Source: Nitrospiraceae bacterium (GTDB taxonomy: Bacteria > Nitrospirota > Thermodesulfovibrionia > Thermodesulfovibrionales > UBA6898). From it: 55,024 nucleotides of DNA. Shown here in pieces: positions 25,185 through 34,841 of this stretch (position 1 is its first letter; each line of letters begins with the position of its first letter). The notes beneath the pieces are model-generated. The model worked only from the letters and a program-made list of their open reading frames with translations, had not been told where the DNA came from and ran no database searches. The translations under genes and the position numbers were made by a program. The DNA lies in contig CP070737.1 in the NCBI GenBank assembly GCA_020347665.1, positions 994,311 to 1,049,334 on the forward strand, in the 5' to 3' direction.

Positions 25185-25634
25185 TTATTTTCCGTGTATC
25201 GCAATCGGCTGAGCCAAGGAAAAGCCGTTATCATGCTCTTCGTCAGTCAGCAGACCGTTATTGATATCTTTACCCTTGTGCGCGTCATTCTTCGGGTCGA
25301 TAGAACCTTCAGCAGTAGTTCTGATCGGGAATTTGAAGCGCTGCTGGTTGCCGTTCCTGAACTGAATCGTCCACATGATCGAGTCAGAACTCATCAGCGG
25401 CTGAACAACTCCGCCAAGGGGAACGATATCAGAGTATGCTCTTACCGCAATAGCACCCTGGGGACAAATCTTTACGCATGAATAGCATTCCCAGCACTGG
25501 TCCGGTTCCTGATTGTAGGCCTTCATGGTCTCAACATTCAGAACCATCAGATCGCTCGGGCAGATATACATGCAGGCAGTCTTTTCGCCGCCCTTACAGC
25601 CGTCGCATTTTTGCGTGTCAACAAAACTCGGCAT
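25185..25634 (-). CDS. aprB: AprB: APS reductase beta (ferredoxin-like) subunit
   Basis: A 149-residue Fe-S subunit that passes electrons to the FAD of AprA. The start MPSFVDTQKCDGC at 25634 is preferred, since GGAGG lies nine bases upstream; the frame is open 15 codons further but without support. Cysteines of two 4Fe-4S clusters are seen: CDGCKGGEKTACMYICPSD and CWECYSCVKICPQGAI. The C-terminal part (about 100-149) is the extended tail that wraps around AprA in known structures. About 175 bases separate it from the small gene upstream. Confidence 0.95.
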   Translation of the reverse strand: MPSFVDTQKCDGCKGGEKTACMYICPSDLMVLNVETMKAYNQEPDQCWECYSCVKICPQGAIAVRAYSDIVPLGGVVQPLMSSDSIMWTIQFRNGNQQRFKFPIRTTAEGSIDPKNDAHKGKDINNGLLTDEEHDNGFSLAQPIAIHGK

Positions 25635-25809
25635 AATGTAAACCTCCTGTTTAATGTGATAAACTGTCTTTACAGACAAGTGTTACAAACTGTTTCTTAC
25701 TTCCACCTCCTCTCATCGTTCCGGGTCTTACCATGGCCTTTCTGACCACCCAATGACCGCGTAGTTATTTATTTCAAGCACCATCGCTTTTATACAAGAT
25801 GTATCATTA

Positions 25810-26112
25810 TTAATGATCTGCCAGAAAAGCCCCTACTGCAGTATCTATGCTTTTCTGGACAATAACCTTGTCAAATATCTTGTCCTTTACTTCCCTCGGA
25901 AGCAGTTCGATGCTCTTCGTCGTGGCACTGTCGAATTTCGCCATAGGGTATAACTTCAGGATCTGATCTTTCTCAGCATCATTTGCATAGACCTGAATAA
26001 CTTTAAGGCCGGCGAGCATCTCCTTGCACATGTCAGCCAGTCCGGCATTTTTTAACTTATCGTACCTGTCATCGTTGACCCAGAGATTTATTGGATATTT
26101 TCCTTCTGACAT
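25810..26112 (-). CDS. Conserved-looking 100-aa protein between sat and aprB, unknown function
   Basis: A 100-residue soluble, mixed alpha/beta protein with no recognised domain and no cysteine motif beyond one Cys near residue 30. The start at 26112 is nine bases after AGGAGG, giving MSEGKYPINLWV. It begins 15 bases after sat, so the two are almost certainly co-transcribed, and aprB follows. Position suggests a role in sulfate activation, for example in stability or interaction of Sat or APS reductase. This is inference from context; nothing in the sequence shows it. Confidence 0.75.
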   Translation of the reverse strand: MSEGKYPINLWVNDDRYDKLKNAGLADMCKEMLAGLKVIQVYANDAEKDQILKLYPMAKFDSATTKSIELLPREVKDKIFDKVIVQKSIDTAVGAFLADH

Positions 26113-26127
26113 AATTAGCAACCTCCT

Positions 26128-27390
26128 TTAGACCTTCATTGGCGGTATTGAGAACACAGGGGTCCTCTTTTCAAGATATTCATCCGTAACAAACGGGGAA
26201 CCAAAACCATATTTCTCAGCACTCTCCATAACGAGATCGAACACCTCTGGCCTGAATATGAGACGCGGCGGTTTTACACCGTCCTGGACAATACTTCTGA
26301 TAAGCGTACCGCTGAACTTCTGCCACTCCGGCTTGTGGCTGCATAACCCTTCGTTCGTGACCTCACCACAATGCGGACAGTAGAGCCAGTTCATTGAGAA
26401 GGTCGGCTTAATCTTCAAGTCTTTCTGCACCTTCAGGAAGAGATGGTGTGCATCATATGCGTCATAGTAAGTTCCAACACCTGCATGGTCTCTGCCGTAC
26501 ATATGGTGAGACAGTCCCAGGTTTGTCCGCAGCATTGCATGGAATATGGCCTCTTTCGGGCCGGCATACCGCATATCCCAGAAGGTGAGGGATGTCAGAT
26601 GGTTGTGGTCACCGAAATATCCTGATTTTCTCAGTTCATCCTGTGTCAGGATAATCGCTTCATCGATATAATCGCCTTTCCTTTTGTCACCGATAATAGC
26701 ATTGACCAGTACACCCACGATCGGTTTCTCGATTGGAAGCTCTCCGTACGCCTGAAGCCATGCCCCTTTCATCAGCCACTCATGACCTGTATGAGGAACG
26801 TTTCTGGTCTGGTGGGCTACGACCCTCTGCCAGCCCTTCTGCTTGAACTTCTTTCTCATCTCAAGGGGCGGGATAAAATAGGGCTCATACGGAGGGTTGA
26901 TCTTCGGTTTGTTGACGAGCATTATCTTTCCGCCGACAAACTTATCCTTATATTGATAGGTCCGCGCGCATCCTGGATGTTTGTCTTCATCCGTGCCGTA
27001 TACAGACTTGCAAATCTTCGCCTTGTCGTATGCATATATTTCGTCTACTTTAAACGTGGCCATCGGGTTTCCTTCAAAGGTCAGGAGTACCGTCTGACCA
27101 GCCTTAACCCCATATTTTTCGATTTCTGCTTCTGACATATCAAAGAGGATCGGGATGCTCCATATAGTCTTCCCGTCAGCAAGTTTCATTCTCTTTACTA
27201 CTGCATCAAGGTCCTTTTTTCCCATAAAGCCCTGGAGTGGGGTAAAAAATCCATAAGCAATATTAATGATTTCTTTGGCTATCTGTCCCCGAACCGGAAT
27301 CTGGGTAAGACCTTTTGCCTTCTTTTTCGCTTCAGATGCAGACATGATTCTCTCAACAATCTTTTTACCACCATGTCCTAATTCAGCCAT
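26128..27390 (-). CDS. sat: Sulfate adenylyltransferase (ATP sulfurylase), dissimilatory type
   Basis: A 420-residue enzyme that forms APS and pyrophosphate from ATP and sulfate. The N-terminal PUA-like domain spans about 1-170. The catalytic domain has HQTRNVPHTGHE (the QxRNPxHxxHE-type nucleotide motif) near 195 and MYGRDHAGVG near 290. Two CxxC-type pairs (CPHCGEVTNEGLC, then H) may bind zinc, as in some prokaryotic enzymes. It is single-domain, without an APS kinase extension, as usual for dissimilatory Sat. It begins the sulfate-activation cluster, 60 bases after adk. Confidence 0.97.
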   Translation of the reverse strand: MAELGHGGKKIVERIMSASEAKKKAKGLTQIPVRGQIAKEIINIAYGFFTPLQGFMGKKDLDAVVKRMKLADGKTIWSIPILFDMSEAEIEKYGVKAGQTVLLTFEGNPMATFKVDEIYAYDKAKICKSVYGTDEDKHPGCARTYQYKDKFVGGKIMLVNKPKINPPYEPYFIPPLEMRKKFKQKGWQRVVAHQTRNVPHTGHEWLMKGAWLQAYGELPIEKPIVGVLVNAIIGDKRKGDYIDEAIILTQDELRKSGYFGDHNHLTSLTFWDMRYAGPKEAIFHAMLRTNLGLSHHMYGRDHAGVGTYYDAYDAHHLFLKVQKDLKIKPTFSMNWLYCPHCGEVTNEGLCSHKPEWQKFSGTLIRSIVQDGVKPPRLIFRPEVFDLVMESAEKYGFGSPFVTDEYLEKRTPVFSIPPMKV

Positions 27391-27449
27391 CTTCTGTCTC
27401 CTTTCTGTTTTATTGATTCAGTACGTGTTTCCAAAATTATTGAGTTTAG

Positions 27450-28091
27450 TTATCCCAGTGCAGCACAGACCCTTACGAAAATCTCATCGATCGAACCAAC
27501 ACCCGAAACAGATTTAAGTATCCCCTTTTTACCGTAATAATCGATGAGCGGGGCTGTCTGGGCTTCATATACATCGAGTCTTTTCTTTATCGTCTCTTCT
27601 TTATCGTCGTTCCGCTGAATCAATTCACCACTACACTTGTCGCAAACGCCTTCTTTTCCTGAGGGAGAAAAATACACATTATACATCTGCTGGCAGTTCC
27701 TGCACGTTCTTCTTCCGGTCAGTCTCTTCATGAGGTCATCCTTGTCAACATCAACACTGAGCGCAATTGTCAGGGGGGCACCCATAGACGCCAGCATCGT
27801 ATCAAGGGCCTCCGCCTGCGCTGTGTTTCTCGGAAATCCATCAAGGATATATCCGTTCTTGCAATCATCCTGCTGTAATCTTTCCTCAACAAGACCCAAT
27901 ACAATCTTGTCCGGAACCAGCTCACCCCTGTCCATAACCGCTTTTGCCTCTTTGCCAAGAGGCGTTCCATCCGCAACAGCTTTTCTCAAAATGTCTCCGG
28001 TCGAAATCTGAGGAATCGCATATTTTTCAATAAGTTTCTTTGCCTGTGTTCCTTTTCCGGCACCAGGCGCACCTAACAAAACAATTCTCAT
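27450..28091 (-). CDS. adk: Adenylate kinase, zinc-lid type
   Basis: A 213-residue kinase interconverting ATP + AMP and 2 ADP. The P-loop is GAPGAGKGTQ (7-16), followed by the NMP-binding region STGDILR and DGFPRNTAQA. The lid carries a four-cysteine zinc site (CRNCQQMY and CDKC), typical of many non-enteric bacteria. The start at 28091 has GGGAGG six bases upstream. The frame extends 28 codons further without support. Its position directly upstream of sat fits recycling of the AMP released by APS reductase; in many genomes adk lies in ribosomal-protein operons instead. Confidence 0.95.
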   Translation of the reverse strand: MRIVLLGAPGAGKGTQAKKLIEKYAIPQISTGDILRKAVADGTPLGKEAKAVMDRGELVPDKIVLGLVEERLQQDDCKNGYILDGFPRNTAQAEALDTMLASMGAPLTIALSVDVDKDDLMKRLTGRRTCRNCQQMYNVYFSPSGKEGVCDKCSGELIQRNDDKEETIKKRLDVYEAQTAPLIDYYGKKGILKSVSGVGSIDEIFVRVCAALG

Positions 28092-28315
28092 AATGCCTCC
28101 CTTAGAAGAAGTAAAAGCAAAAAAAACTAAAGCGTGAAAATGACGCTGAGCATGATAATAAATAAATACCCGCAAAGGAAACGATGTAAATCGGAAACAT
28201 ATAACTATAAAGCTACTGTTTTTTTTAAGTCAAATTCATATTTTTGATAGCAGGATAAAAATAACTTATTAATCTGATTTTTAGCTTATATGGCTACGAT
28301 GGATAATAATAACTG

Positions 28316-28939
28316 CTAATCAGAAATCTTAATATGCTTAATTTTCAGCAGGTTAGATAGGTAGGCATGTAGTTTTCCCAGGGCTCGCCCTCTGTGGCTT
28401 AAGGAATCTTTTTCATGGTCAGTCATTTGGGCAAAGGTCTTCATCCGTCCCTCAGGATAAAACACCGGATCATAGCCGAACCCACGCACTCCTTTGCGAG
28501 ACCGCCCGATCACCCCACTTACCGAGCCGGTAAATGTCCGATAACGCCCGTTGGGCATAGCAAAAGCAATACAACAAACAAAGTGCGCCCCTCTCTTTTC
28601 ATCTGGGATATCGTGCATAGTGCTCAGCAATTTCTTTACGTTTTGCCGGTCATCAGCATCTATGCCAGCATAGCGGGCAGAATAAACCCCGGGTTGCCCG
28701 TCAAGGGCATCAACTTCAAGGCCTGAGTCATCTGCGATAGCGGGGTATCCGGTTCTTTTTGAGATCTCAAGAGCCTTTTTCACTGCGTTTGCCCTGAATG
28801 TCGCACCGTCTTCTTCTACTGCAGGAACGTCCGGGAACGCGTCAAGCGTCAGAATCCGTATACGCAGATCTGAGCAGATGCGCTTTATTTCAGTAATCTT
28901 TTTCTTATTTCTCGTTGCAAGGACTACAGTAATATCCAT
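28316..28939 (-). CDS. rdgB: XTP/dITP pyrophosphatase (RdgB/HAM1 family)
   Basis: A 207-residue house-cleaning enzyme that hydrolyses non-canonical purine triphosphates (XTP, dITP) to monophosphates and PPi. The substrate loop is LATRNKKKITEI (7-18). The metal motif is ADDSGLEVDAL (about 69-79), followed by PGVYSARYAG. The C-terminal segment GFGYDPVFYPEG and SHRGRAL is complete. It is divergent from the RDD gene to its right and separated from adk by about 220 bases, so it may have its own promoter. Confidence 0.93.
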   Translation of the reverse strand: MDITVVLATRNKKKITEIKRICSDLRIRILTLDAFPDVPAVEEDGATFRANAVKKALEISKRTGYPAIADDSGLEVDALDGQPGVYSARYAGIDADDRQNVKKLLSTMHDIPDEKRGAHFVCCIAFAMPNGRYRTFTGSVSGVIGRSRKGVRGFGYDPVFYPEGRMKTFAQMTDHEKDSLSHRGRALGKLHAYLSNLLKIKHIKISD

Positions 28940-29145
28940 CTTTAGCCGGTTTATCTTAATGAATATACGATATCTCTATCCTTCAGAAATGAATAACCAT
29001 TGACTTGACTATTCCCGAAATCATCTCTTTTTATACCATAAAAAGCCGTCCGTTGTAATGCTGATTCATGTGCGATCGTCAGCTATTGTTCACTCATCGA
29101 ATTATTTTTCAATTACATGTTTTTATTGAAAAAAATTAAAGCATT

Positions 29146-29574
29146 TTGTTAGTATTTTCAGTGTTAAACAGTAATGACAGTAACGGGAAAGCGGGATTGC
29201 TTCTGCGGACAGCATCGAAATTACTGGATTTTATCATTATTGCTGCTGTTATGGAATTAATTCCGAATGCCGGCTATTTTGCAGGGCTTGCGTATATCCT
29301 GTTGGGAGATGGTTTTTTTGACGGCAGAAGCCTCGGAAAGAAATTGCTTAAATTAAAAGTTGTTTCCACAGAAAACAATGCCCCCTGCACGTTCAGAGAA
29401 TCGATCTTGAGAAACAGCACCTTCGCTGTGGGACTGGGTCTGACAATCTTGCCGTGGATAGGCTGGCTGTTTCTCCTTGGAATCATTATACTTGAGTTTA
29501 TACTGGTGCTCGGGAGTACAGACGGCAAACGTCTTGGTGATGAGTTTGCAAATACAATGGTTATTGAATCGTAA
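29146..29574 (+). CDS. RDD-family membrane protein
   Basis: A protein of up to 142 residues with the RDD domain: a helix near residues 22-45 (LLRTASKLLDFIIIAAVMELI), a middle segment GRSLGKKLLKLKVVS and two C-terminal helices, ending GKRLGDEFANTMVIE. The family includes Na+/H+ antiporter-like proteins and membrane accessory factors; the role here is unknown. The start is uncertain: TTG at 29146 and GTG at 29161 are in frame, neither with a good ribosome site. It ends 21 bases before mreB and may be the first gene of that operon. A nine-base AT-rich inverted repeat (29105-29113/29125-29133) lies just upstream. Confidence 0.75.
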   Translation: MLVFSVLNSNDSNGKAGLLLRTASKLLDFIIIAAVMELIPNAGYFAGLAYILLGDGFFDGRSLGKKLLKLKVVSTENNAPCTFRESILRNSTFAVGLGLTILPWIGWLFLLGIIILEFILVLGSTDGKRLGDEFANTMVIES

Positions 29575-29595
29575 GAACCTTTTTTGGGAGGAATA

Positions 29596-30627
29596 ATGTT
29601 TCTTCATTCTGTCCTTGGATTATTTTCTAATGATCTGGCTATTGATCTCGGCACAGCAAATACTCTTGTCTACGTCAAAGGGAAAGGAATCATCTGCGAT
29701 GAACCGTCTGTCGTTGTCATAAGAAAAGACAACAAGAAAACCGTTGCAGTCGGGTCAGAGGCAAAACGAATGCTCGGGAAGACTCCCTCAAACATAATGG
29801 CTATACGACCAATGAAAGACGGTGTTATTGCGGATTTTGATGCAACAGGAGAAATGCTTAAATATTTTATCAAGAAAGTTCATAATCGGCGCAGTTTTGT
29901 TTCTCCGAGAGTTATCATCGGCGTGCCATCCGGTATTACTCAGGTAGAGCAGCGGGCTGTCAAGGATGCTGCAGAGGCGTCCGGCGCACGGGAGGTATAT
30001 CTTATCGAGGAGCCTATGGCCGCGGCGATTGGGGTAGGACTTCCTGTAGGTGAACCGTCCGGAAACATGATTGTAGACATCGGGGGCGGGACAACAGACA
30101 TCGCGATTATTTCACTTGACGGCGTTGTGTATAACAAGGCTGTCAGAGTTGGAGGCGATAAGATGGACGAGGCTATCATGTCCTATATAAAGAGGAGATA
30201 CAGCCTTATGATCGGTGAAATGACAACAGAGCAGATCAAGATCGACATTGGGTCTGCTTTTAAAGCGGGGAATACCGAAGACAGGGTTATGGAAATCAAG
30301 GGGAGAGATCTTATTTCAGGAATACCAAAGATCATTACGGTTAATGAAGGTGAAATTCGCGAGGCATTATCCGAGCCAATAAATATAATACTTGATACGA
30401 TAAAAGTAGCACTCGAAAACACTCCTCCTGAACTGGCTGCGGATATTGTCGACAGGGGGATCGTTCTCGCCGGTGGAGGTGCTCTTCTGCTGGGGCTTGA
30501 TGCCCTGATCAAGCAGGAAACAGCTCTTCCTGTTATCGTAGCGGAAAATCCATTGACAGCAGTTGTTCTTGGTGTTGGGAAAATGCTCGACGAATTAGAC
30601 CTCCTTCGAAGAGTAGCAATTACCTAA
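29596..30627 (+). CDS. mreB: Rod-shape-determining actin homologue MreB
   Basis: A 343-residue bacterial actin that organises lateral cell-wall synthesis. Actin-fold motifs are intact: phosphate 1 ([18 protein letters not shown]), phosphate 2 ([19 protein letters not shown]) and the adenosine motif ([15 protein letters not shown]). The ATG at 29596 is preceded by GGGAGGAATA. It opens the classical mreBCD-mrdA-rodA gene order, which implies a rod- or vibrio-shaped cell. Confidence 0.97.
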   Translation: MFLHSVLGLFSNDLAIDLGTANTLVYVKGKGIICDEPSVVVIRKDNKKTVAVGSEAKRMLGKTPSNIMAIRPMKDGVIADFDATGEMLKYFIKKVHNRRSFVSPRVIIGVPSGITQVEQRAVKDAAEASGAREVYLIEEPMAAAIGVGLPVGEPSGNMIVDIGGGTTDIAIISLDGVVYNKAVRVGGDKMDEAIMSYIKRRYSLMIGEMTTEQIKIDIGSAFKAGNTEDRVMEIKGRDLISGIPKIITVNEGEIREALSEPINIILDTIKVALENTPPELAADIVDRGIVLAGGGALLLGLDALIKQETALPVIVAENPLTAVVLGVGKMLDELDLLRRVAIT

Positions 30628-30633
30628 TACAGA

Positions 30634-31416
30634 ATGCCAAAGAGACATACTCTTGTTTTTTTCTTGTTTATCATAGCTTCTTTTATTCTCATGACATTTC
30701 AAAGTAAATGGGGATACACATTTCACGATAATATATTTTATGTTATCCTCAATTATTCAAATGAAGTAATACATTCCACTGCAGATGCTTTCAAACAACC
30801 ATTTCGCAGAATGGCTCTGCGCGATGAAGAAAACCAGAAACTCCAGGACAGAATCAATAACCTTTTATTAAAGAATGAGCAGCATAAAGAAACGATTCTT
30901 GAAAACAAACGACTGAGGAACCTCCTCAAGCTCCATGATAACTCGCAAGGCTATGTAGCAACTGCAGAGATCATAGCACGGGGCTTACATTCATTAAAGG
31001 ATACCCTGATCATAAACAAGGGTGCAAATCATGGCATCAAAAAAAATATGGTTGCTATCACGCCAAAAGGTCTCGCAGGAAAAATAGTGGCCGTTACTGA
31101 TTCGTATGCTGATCTCCTGTTAATGACGGATATTAATTTTTCGGCTTCGGTCAGATTACAGGAAAGCCGAAAAGAAGGCATAGTTTCCGGAACTGGAACG
31201 GGCAAATGTGTTCTGAAATATGTGCCGTTCGGAGAAGAAGTACATACCGGGGACATCGTAGTTACATCGGGACTTGATCAGTTCTTTCCGAGGGGCATCC
31301 CGGTGGGATACATAGCAAAGCTCGAACGAAAAGAAAAAAGAGGGCATTTTCAATATATTGAGGTTGTGCCGTTTCAGGATGATAAAAAACTGGAGGAAGT
31401 CATTATAATACAATGA
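30634..31416 (+). CDS. mreC: Rod-shape-determining protein MreC
   Basis: A 260-residue bitopic protein that links MreB to the periplasmic elongation machinery. A membrane anchor is at about residues 7-22 (LVFFLFIIASFILMTF), then a coiled coil (about 60-100, rich in Glu, Asn, Lys) and a two-lobed beta domain (about 105-260). It starts six bases after mreB and overlaps mreD by four bases. Confidence 0.92.
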   Translation: MPKRHTLVFFLFIIASFILMTFQSKWGYTFHDNIFYVILNYSNEVIHSTADAFKQPFRRMALRDEENQKLQDRINNLLLKNEQHKETILENKRLRNLLKLHDNSQGYVATAEIIARGLHSLKDTLIINKGANHGIKKNMVAITPKGLAGKIVAVTDSYADLLLMTDINFSASVRLQESRKEGIVSGTGTGKCVLKYVPFGEEVHTGDIVVTSGLDQFFPRGIPVGYIAKLERKEKRGHFQYIEVVPFQDDKKLEEVIIIQ

Positions 31417-31868
31417 GATATGTATACTGGGGCCTTGCACTCTTTCTGGCTTTGATTATTCAGAGCAGACTCTCTCTTCTTGGTGTTTCGCCAAACCTTA
31501 CGGTACTTCTGGCCTACTTCGCCGGTATCCGCTACGGCAACACAAAGGGACTTTTTATCGGTGCACTGATTGGTGCCATTGAAGATAGCGTTTCCTCTTC
31601 CTTCCTGGGACCTCACATGCTCTCAAAAGGCATTGTGGGATATGCTGCTTCGTTCATGATTTCCGGAGGCTTCTTTAGATGGACGCCGGTTCTCGGGATG
31701 ATTTTGTTATCCGTGCTTACCTTGACTGATAATGCTATTGGTTTTATATCAAGAACCCTGTTTGATAAGATGCCGGATGCTCTCAGCACTATGTTTTTCA
31801 TTTCAATAATGCAATCTCTTCTGAATGCCCCGGCAGGAATATTCCTGAGGCCAAGCGATGAAGAATGA
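31413..31868 (+). CDS. mreD: Rod-shape-determining protein MreD
   Basis: A 151-residue integral membrane protein with about five helices, completing the MreBCD complex. The start overlaps the mreC stop (ATGA), and its end overlaps mrdA by 11 bases, showing tight translational coupling. Sequence alone is weakly conserved, as usual for MreD; identification rests on topology, size and position. Confidence 0.85.
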   Translation: MRYVYWGLALFLALIIQSRLSLLGVSPNLTVLLAYFAGIRYGNTKGLFIGALIGAIEDSVSSSFLGPHMLSKGIVGYAASFMISGGFFRWTPVLGMILLSVLTLTDNAIGFISRTLFDKMPDALSTMFFISIMQSLLNAPAGIFLRPSDEE

Positions 31869-33624
31869 AACGACATTATCCGCAAAGATAATACCGGCCA
31901 GCATAATAATTATTGCCGGATTTATCATCATCCTGCTCCGGCTCTGGCAACTCCAGATTGTCCAGGGAAGCGAATACAGGAAGACAGCAGAATCAAACAG
32001 GCTCAGGGTCATTGGGATTCCAGCTCCAAGAGGAATCATTTACGACAGAAATGGCCTGCCCCTGGTGAAAGATACCCCTTTTTTTATTGCTTCGGTCATC
32101 CCAGCTGAAATTAGTAATAAACATCTTCCACTGCTGGCTGAAATACTGGATATGCCTGCCGAAGAAGTGTATAAGAAAATAACTGAATCACGCCACAATC
32201 CTGACATTCCGATACGATTAAAGGAACCGCTGACCTTCGAAGAGATCAGTTTTCTGGAAGCCCGGCGTTCAGACGTGCCCGGACTTATTATAGAAGTAGA
32301 TCTGGGAAGAAAATACCTCTACGGACCAACAGCATCACATCTTATTGGTTACCTGGGTAAGCTCACCCCTGACCAGGCAGCAAATCCTGAGAATCATGAT
32401 GTCCCGCCAATGGCATTCATAGGTCAATGGGGTGTTGAGAAACTGTTTGATAAACGATTAAGAGGAATAGCTGGGAAGAAAGTCTATGAAGTTGATGCCT
32501 TGGGCAGGGAAATCAGATTATTTCAAGAACAGCAACCTATCGAGGGGAAAGATCTCACACTGAGCATTGATATCTCTCTTCAGCAGGAGGTTGAAAAGGC
32601 TTTTGAAGGCAAGGCCGGGGCATTTGTAGCACTAAAACCGAAAACTGGAGAAATACTTGGGCTGGTTAGTTCTCCCTCCTTTGACCCGAACAAGTTTACG
32701 CATGGTATAACCTATGAGGCATGGCAGGCTCTTATGCAGGACCGTAAATTTCCCATGCTGAACAGGACAATTCAGAGCACGTATCCACCAGGCTCGATAT
32801 TCAAACTAATCACTGCAGTCGCGGCTCTGGAAGAAGGCGTTATCAATGAAGAGACGACTGTTAACTGCTCAGGCAGCATAAAATATGGTAACAGAAAATT
32901 CCGGTGCTGGAAGCGCGGTGGACACGGCCGGGTGTCTATTCACCGTGCCTTGGTCGAATCATGCGATGTATTTTTCTATGAAATAGGGAAACGACTCGGC
33001 ATAGATACCATGTATACCTATGCTTCGAAATTCGGGCTCGGCAGCAAGACAGGCTTTCCCTTTGGCAATGAAAAAGAAGGGCTTATTCCGAATACAGCAT
33101 GGAAGATAGAGACAAAGAAAACAAAGTGGTTTCTGGGAGAGACCTTTATTAATGCGATCGGGCAGGGGTATGTATCGATAACCCCGATCCAGGCTGCCTT
33201 CATGACGAGCATATTTGCAAATGGCGGCACTTCTTTTAATCCCCTGATTCTGATGGAGGATGATCCGAAAAAGATTAACAGAATCGATTTGTCTCCTCAG
33301 ACAATAAGAATTGTCAGCGACAGTTTAAAGGGCGTTGTCCATGAAAAACGTGGTACGGGAAAGGCTGCCCGGTCAGACATGATGACCATAGCGGGCAAAA
33401 CAGGCACTGCTCAGGTTGTAAGTATTCGCAAGGAATCGAAAGATCTGCCCGAGCACATAAGAGACCATGCCTGGTTTATCGCTTATGCCCCTGTTGAAAA
33501 GCCGGAAATTGCGCTCGCAGTCTTTGTTGAGCACGGAGGGCACGGGGGATCAGCAGCAGCGCCAATAGCAAAAAAGGCTATTGAATCTTACCTCCTCAGA
33601 AAGGATCACGAAAAAAAACAATAA
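31858..33624 (+). CDS. mrdA: Penicillin-binding protein 2 (elongasome transpeptidase)
   Basis: A 588-residue peptidoglycan transpeptidase. A single N-terminal membrane anchor (about 10-28) is followed by the dimerisation/pedestal domain with the conserved RGIIYDRNG motif near 60. The transpeptidase domain holds SxxK (PPGSIFKLITA), SxN-type SCD (VESCDVFFYE) and KTG (IAGKTGTAQV). It works with RodA, encoded one base downstream. All motifs are intact; no truncation. Confidence 0.95.
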   Translation: MKNETTLSAKIIPASIIIIAGFIIILLRLWQLQIVQGSEYRKTAESNRLRVIGIPAPRGIIYDRNGLPLVKDTPFFIASVIPAEISNKHLPLLAEILDMPAEEVYKKITESRHNPDIPIRLKEPLTFEEISFLEARRSDVPGLIIEVDLGRKYLYGPTASHLIGYLGKLTPDQAANPENHDVPPMAFIGQWGVEKLFDKRLRGIAGKKVYEVDALGREIRLFQEQQPIEGKDLTLSIDISLQQEVEKAFEGKAGAFVALKPKTGEILGLVSSPSFDPNKFTHGITYEAWQALMQDRKFPMLNRTIQSTYPPGSIFKLITAVAALEEGVINEETTVNCSGSIKYGNRKFRCWKRGGHGRVSIHRALVESCDVFFYEIGKRLGIDTMYTYASKFGLGSKTGFPFGNEKEGLIPNTAWKIETKKTKWFLGETFINAIGQGYVSITPIQAAFMTSIFANGGTSFNPLILMEDDPKKINRIDLSPQTIRIVSDSLKGVVHEKRGTGKAARSDMMTIAGKTGTAQVVSIRKESKDLPEHIRDHAWFIAYAPVEKPEIALAVFVEHGGHGGSAAAPIAKKAIESYLLRKDHEKKQ

Positions 33625-33625
33625 G

Positions 33626-34747
33626 ATGTTAAGAATTAACAGGAGATTATGGAGAAATTTTGACTGGATAACGCTTCTGATCGTTATTCTCATATCTGTC
33701 ATTGGTATATTGACGATATACAGCACGACGAGACAACCCTATGGAGCACCCCAGGCGCCCTTTTATCTGAAACAGTTCTTATGGCTGGGCATCGGCCTAG
33801 CAGGTCTTATATTTATAGTTAGTTTTGATTATATATGGCTCAGCAGGTTTTCGATTCCCCTATATGTTGCCGGGCTGGCACTCCTTATCATCGTCATGCT
33901 TATCGGAAAAACAGGCATGGGGGCGCAGAGATGGATCAGTCTCGGCCCTGTATCATTTCAACCTTCAGAATTCTTCAAACTCATATTTATTGTAATGCTG
34001 GCACATAGCCTCAGTATATCTCAGGATCTTATTGGGTTAAAATCTTTTCTTCGCATTTCTTTTTTTATTGTTGTCCTGCCTTTTTTATTGATTCTCAAAC
34101 AGCCTGATCTTGGCACAGCGTTGGTCCTGTTGGCACTTTTCTTTTTGATCATGCTCGCCAGAGGCATTCAAAGGAAAGCTCTTATTGTCATATTGTCCGT
34201 AAGCATCGTATCGCTCCCGTTTCTTGGAAGTATCGTGTGGAGCGGGTTAAAAGAATATCAGAAAAACAGGGTTATTGCATTTGTTGATGCTGACGTTGAT
34301 CCGTCAGGGATAGGCTATCATATTAAGCAGTCAAAAATTGCAATTGGTTCGGGAGAATTAATTGGCAAAGGATTCCTGAAAGGAACGCAGGGCCCGTTCA
34401 GATTTCTGCCGGAAAAACATACCGACTTCATCTTCGCGGCATTTGCAGAAGAATGGGGGTTTTTAGGCTCAGCACTTCTGCTCTCTCTTTATTTTATTTT
34501 TATCCTGAGAGGACTGGATACATCGCGAAAAGCAAAGGACGACTTCGGGAAGATACTTGCTCTGGGGATAACATTCATGTTTTCACTTTATTTCTTTATA
34601 AATATCGGCATGACGCTCGGCATCATGCCGGTGGTCGGCATCCCTATGCCATTTATGAGTTACGGCGGTACGGCTCTCCTTTCAAATTTTATTGCTGCAG
34701 GCATTTTGATAAATATAAGAACACGCCGATTCAGTCTCTTTTATTAG
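33626..34747 (+). CDS. rodA: RodA peptidoglycan glycosyltransferase (SEDS family)
   Basis: A 373-residue polytopic membrane enzyme (about ten helices) polymerising lipid II in the elongasome. Typical SEDS segments are present: GAQRWISLGPVSFQPSEFFKLIFI, KQPDLGTALVLL, the extracellular loop with GIGYHIKQSKIAIGSGELIGKG and LPEKHTDFIFAAFAEEWGF, and GIPMPFMSYGGTALLSNF. The start at 33626 lies directly after the mrdA stop (33622-33624). It is the last gene of the shape operon. Confidence 0.95.
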   Translation: MLRINRRLWRNFDWITLLIVILISVIGILTIYSTTRQPYGAPQAPFYLKQFLWLGIGLAGLIFIVSFDYIWLSRFSIPLYVAGLALLIIVMLIGKTGMGAQRWISLGPVSFQPSEFFKLIFIVMLAHSLSISQDLIGLKSFLRISFFIVVLPFLLILKQPDLGTALVLLALFFLIMLARGIQRKALIVILSVSIVSLPFLGSIVWSGLKEYQKNRVIAFVDADVDPSGIGYHIKQSKIAIGSGELIGKGFLKGTQGPFRFLPEKHTDFIFAAFAEEWGFLGSALLLSLYFIFILRGLDTSRKAKDDFGKILALGITFMFSLYFFINIGMTLGIMPVVGIPMPFMSYGGTALLSNFIAAGILINIRTRRFSLFY

Positions 34748-34841
34748 TCAAATAAATTCTGTTATAATTTTATTCTTCTTTCCTTTGATTTTTGAGATTC
34801 AGGTTTTCGGATTTCGAGTTGAGAATTTGTTGTTTTCAATT

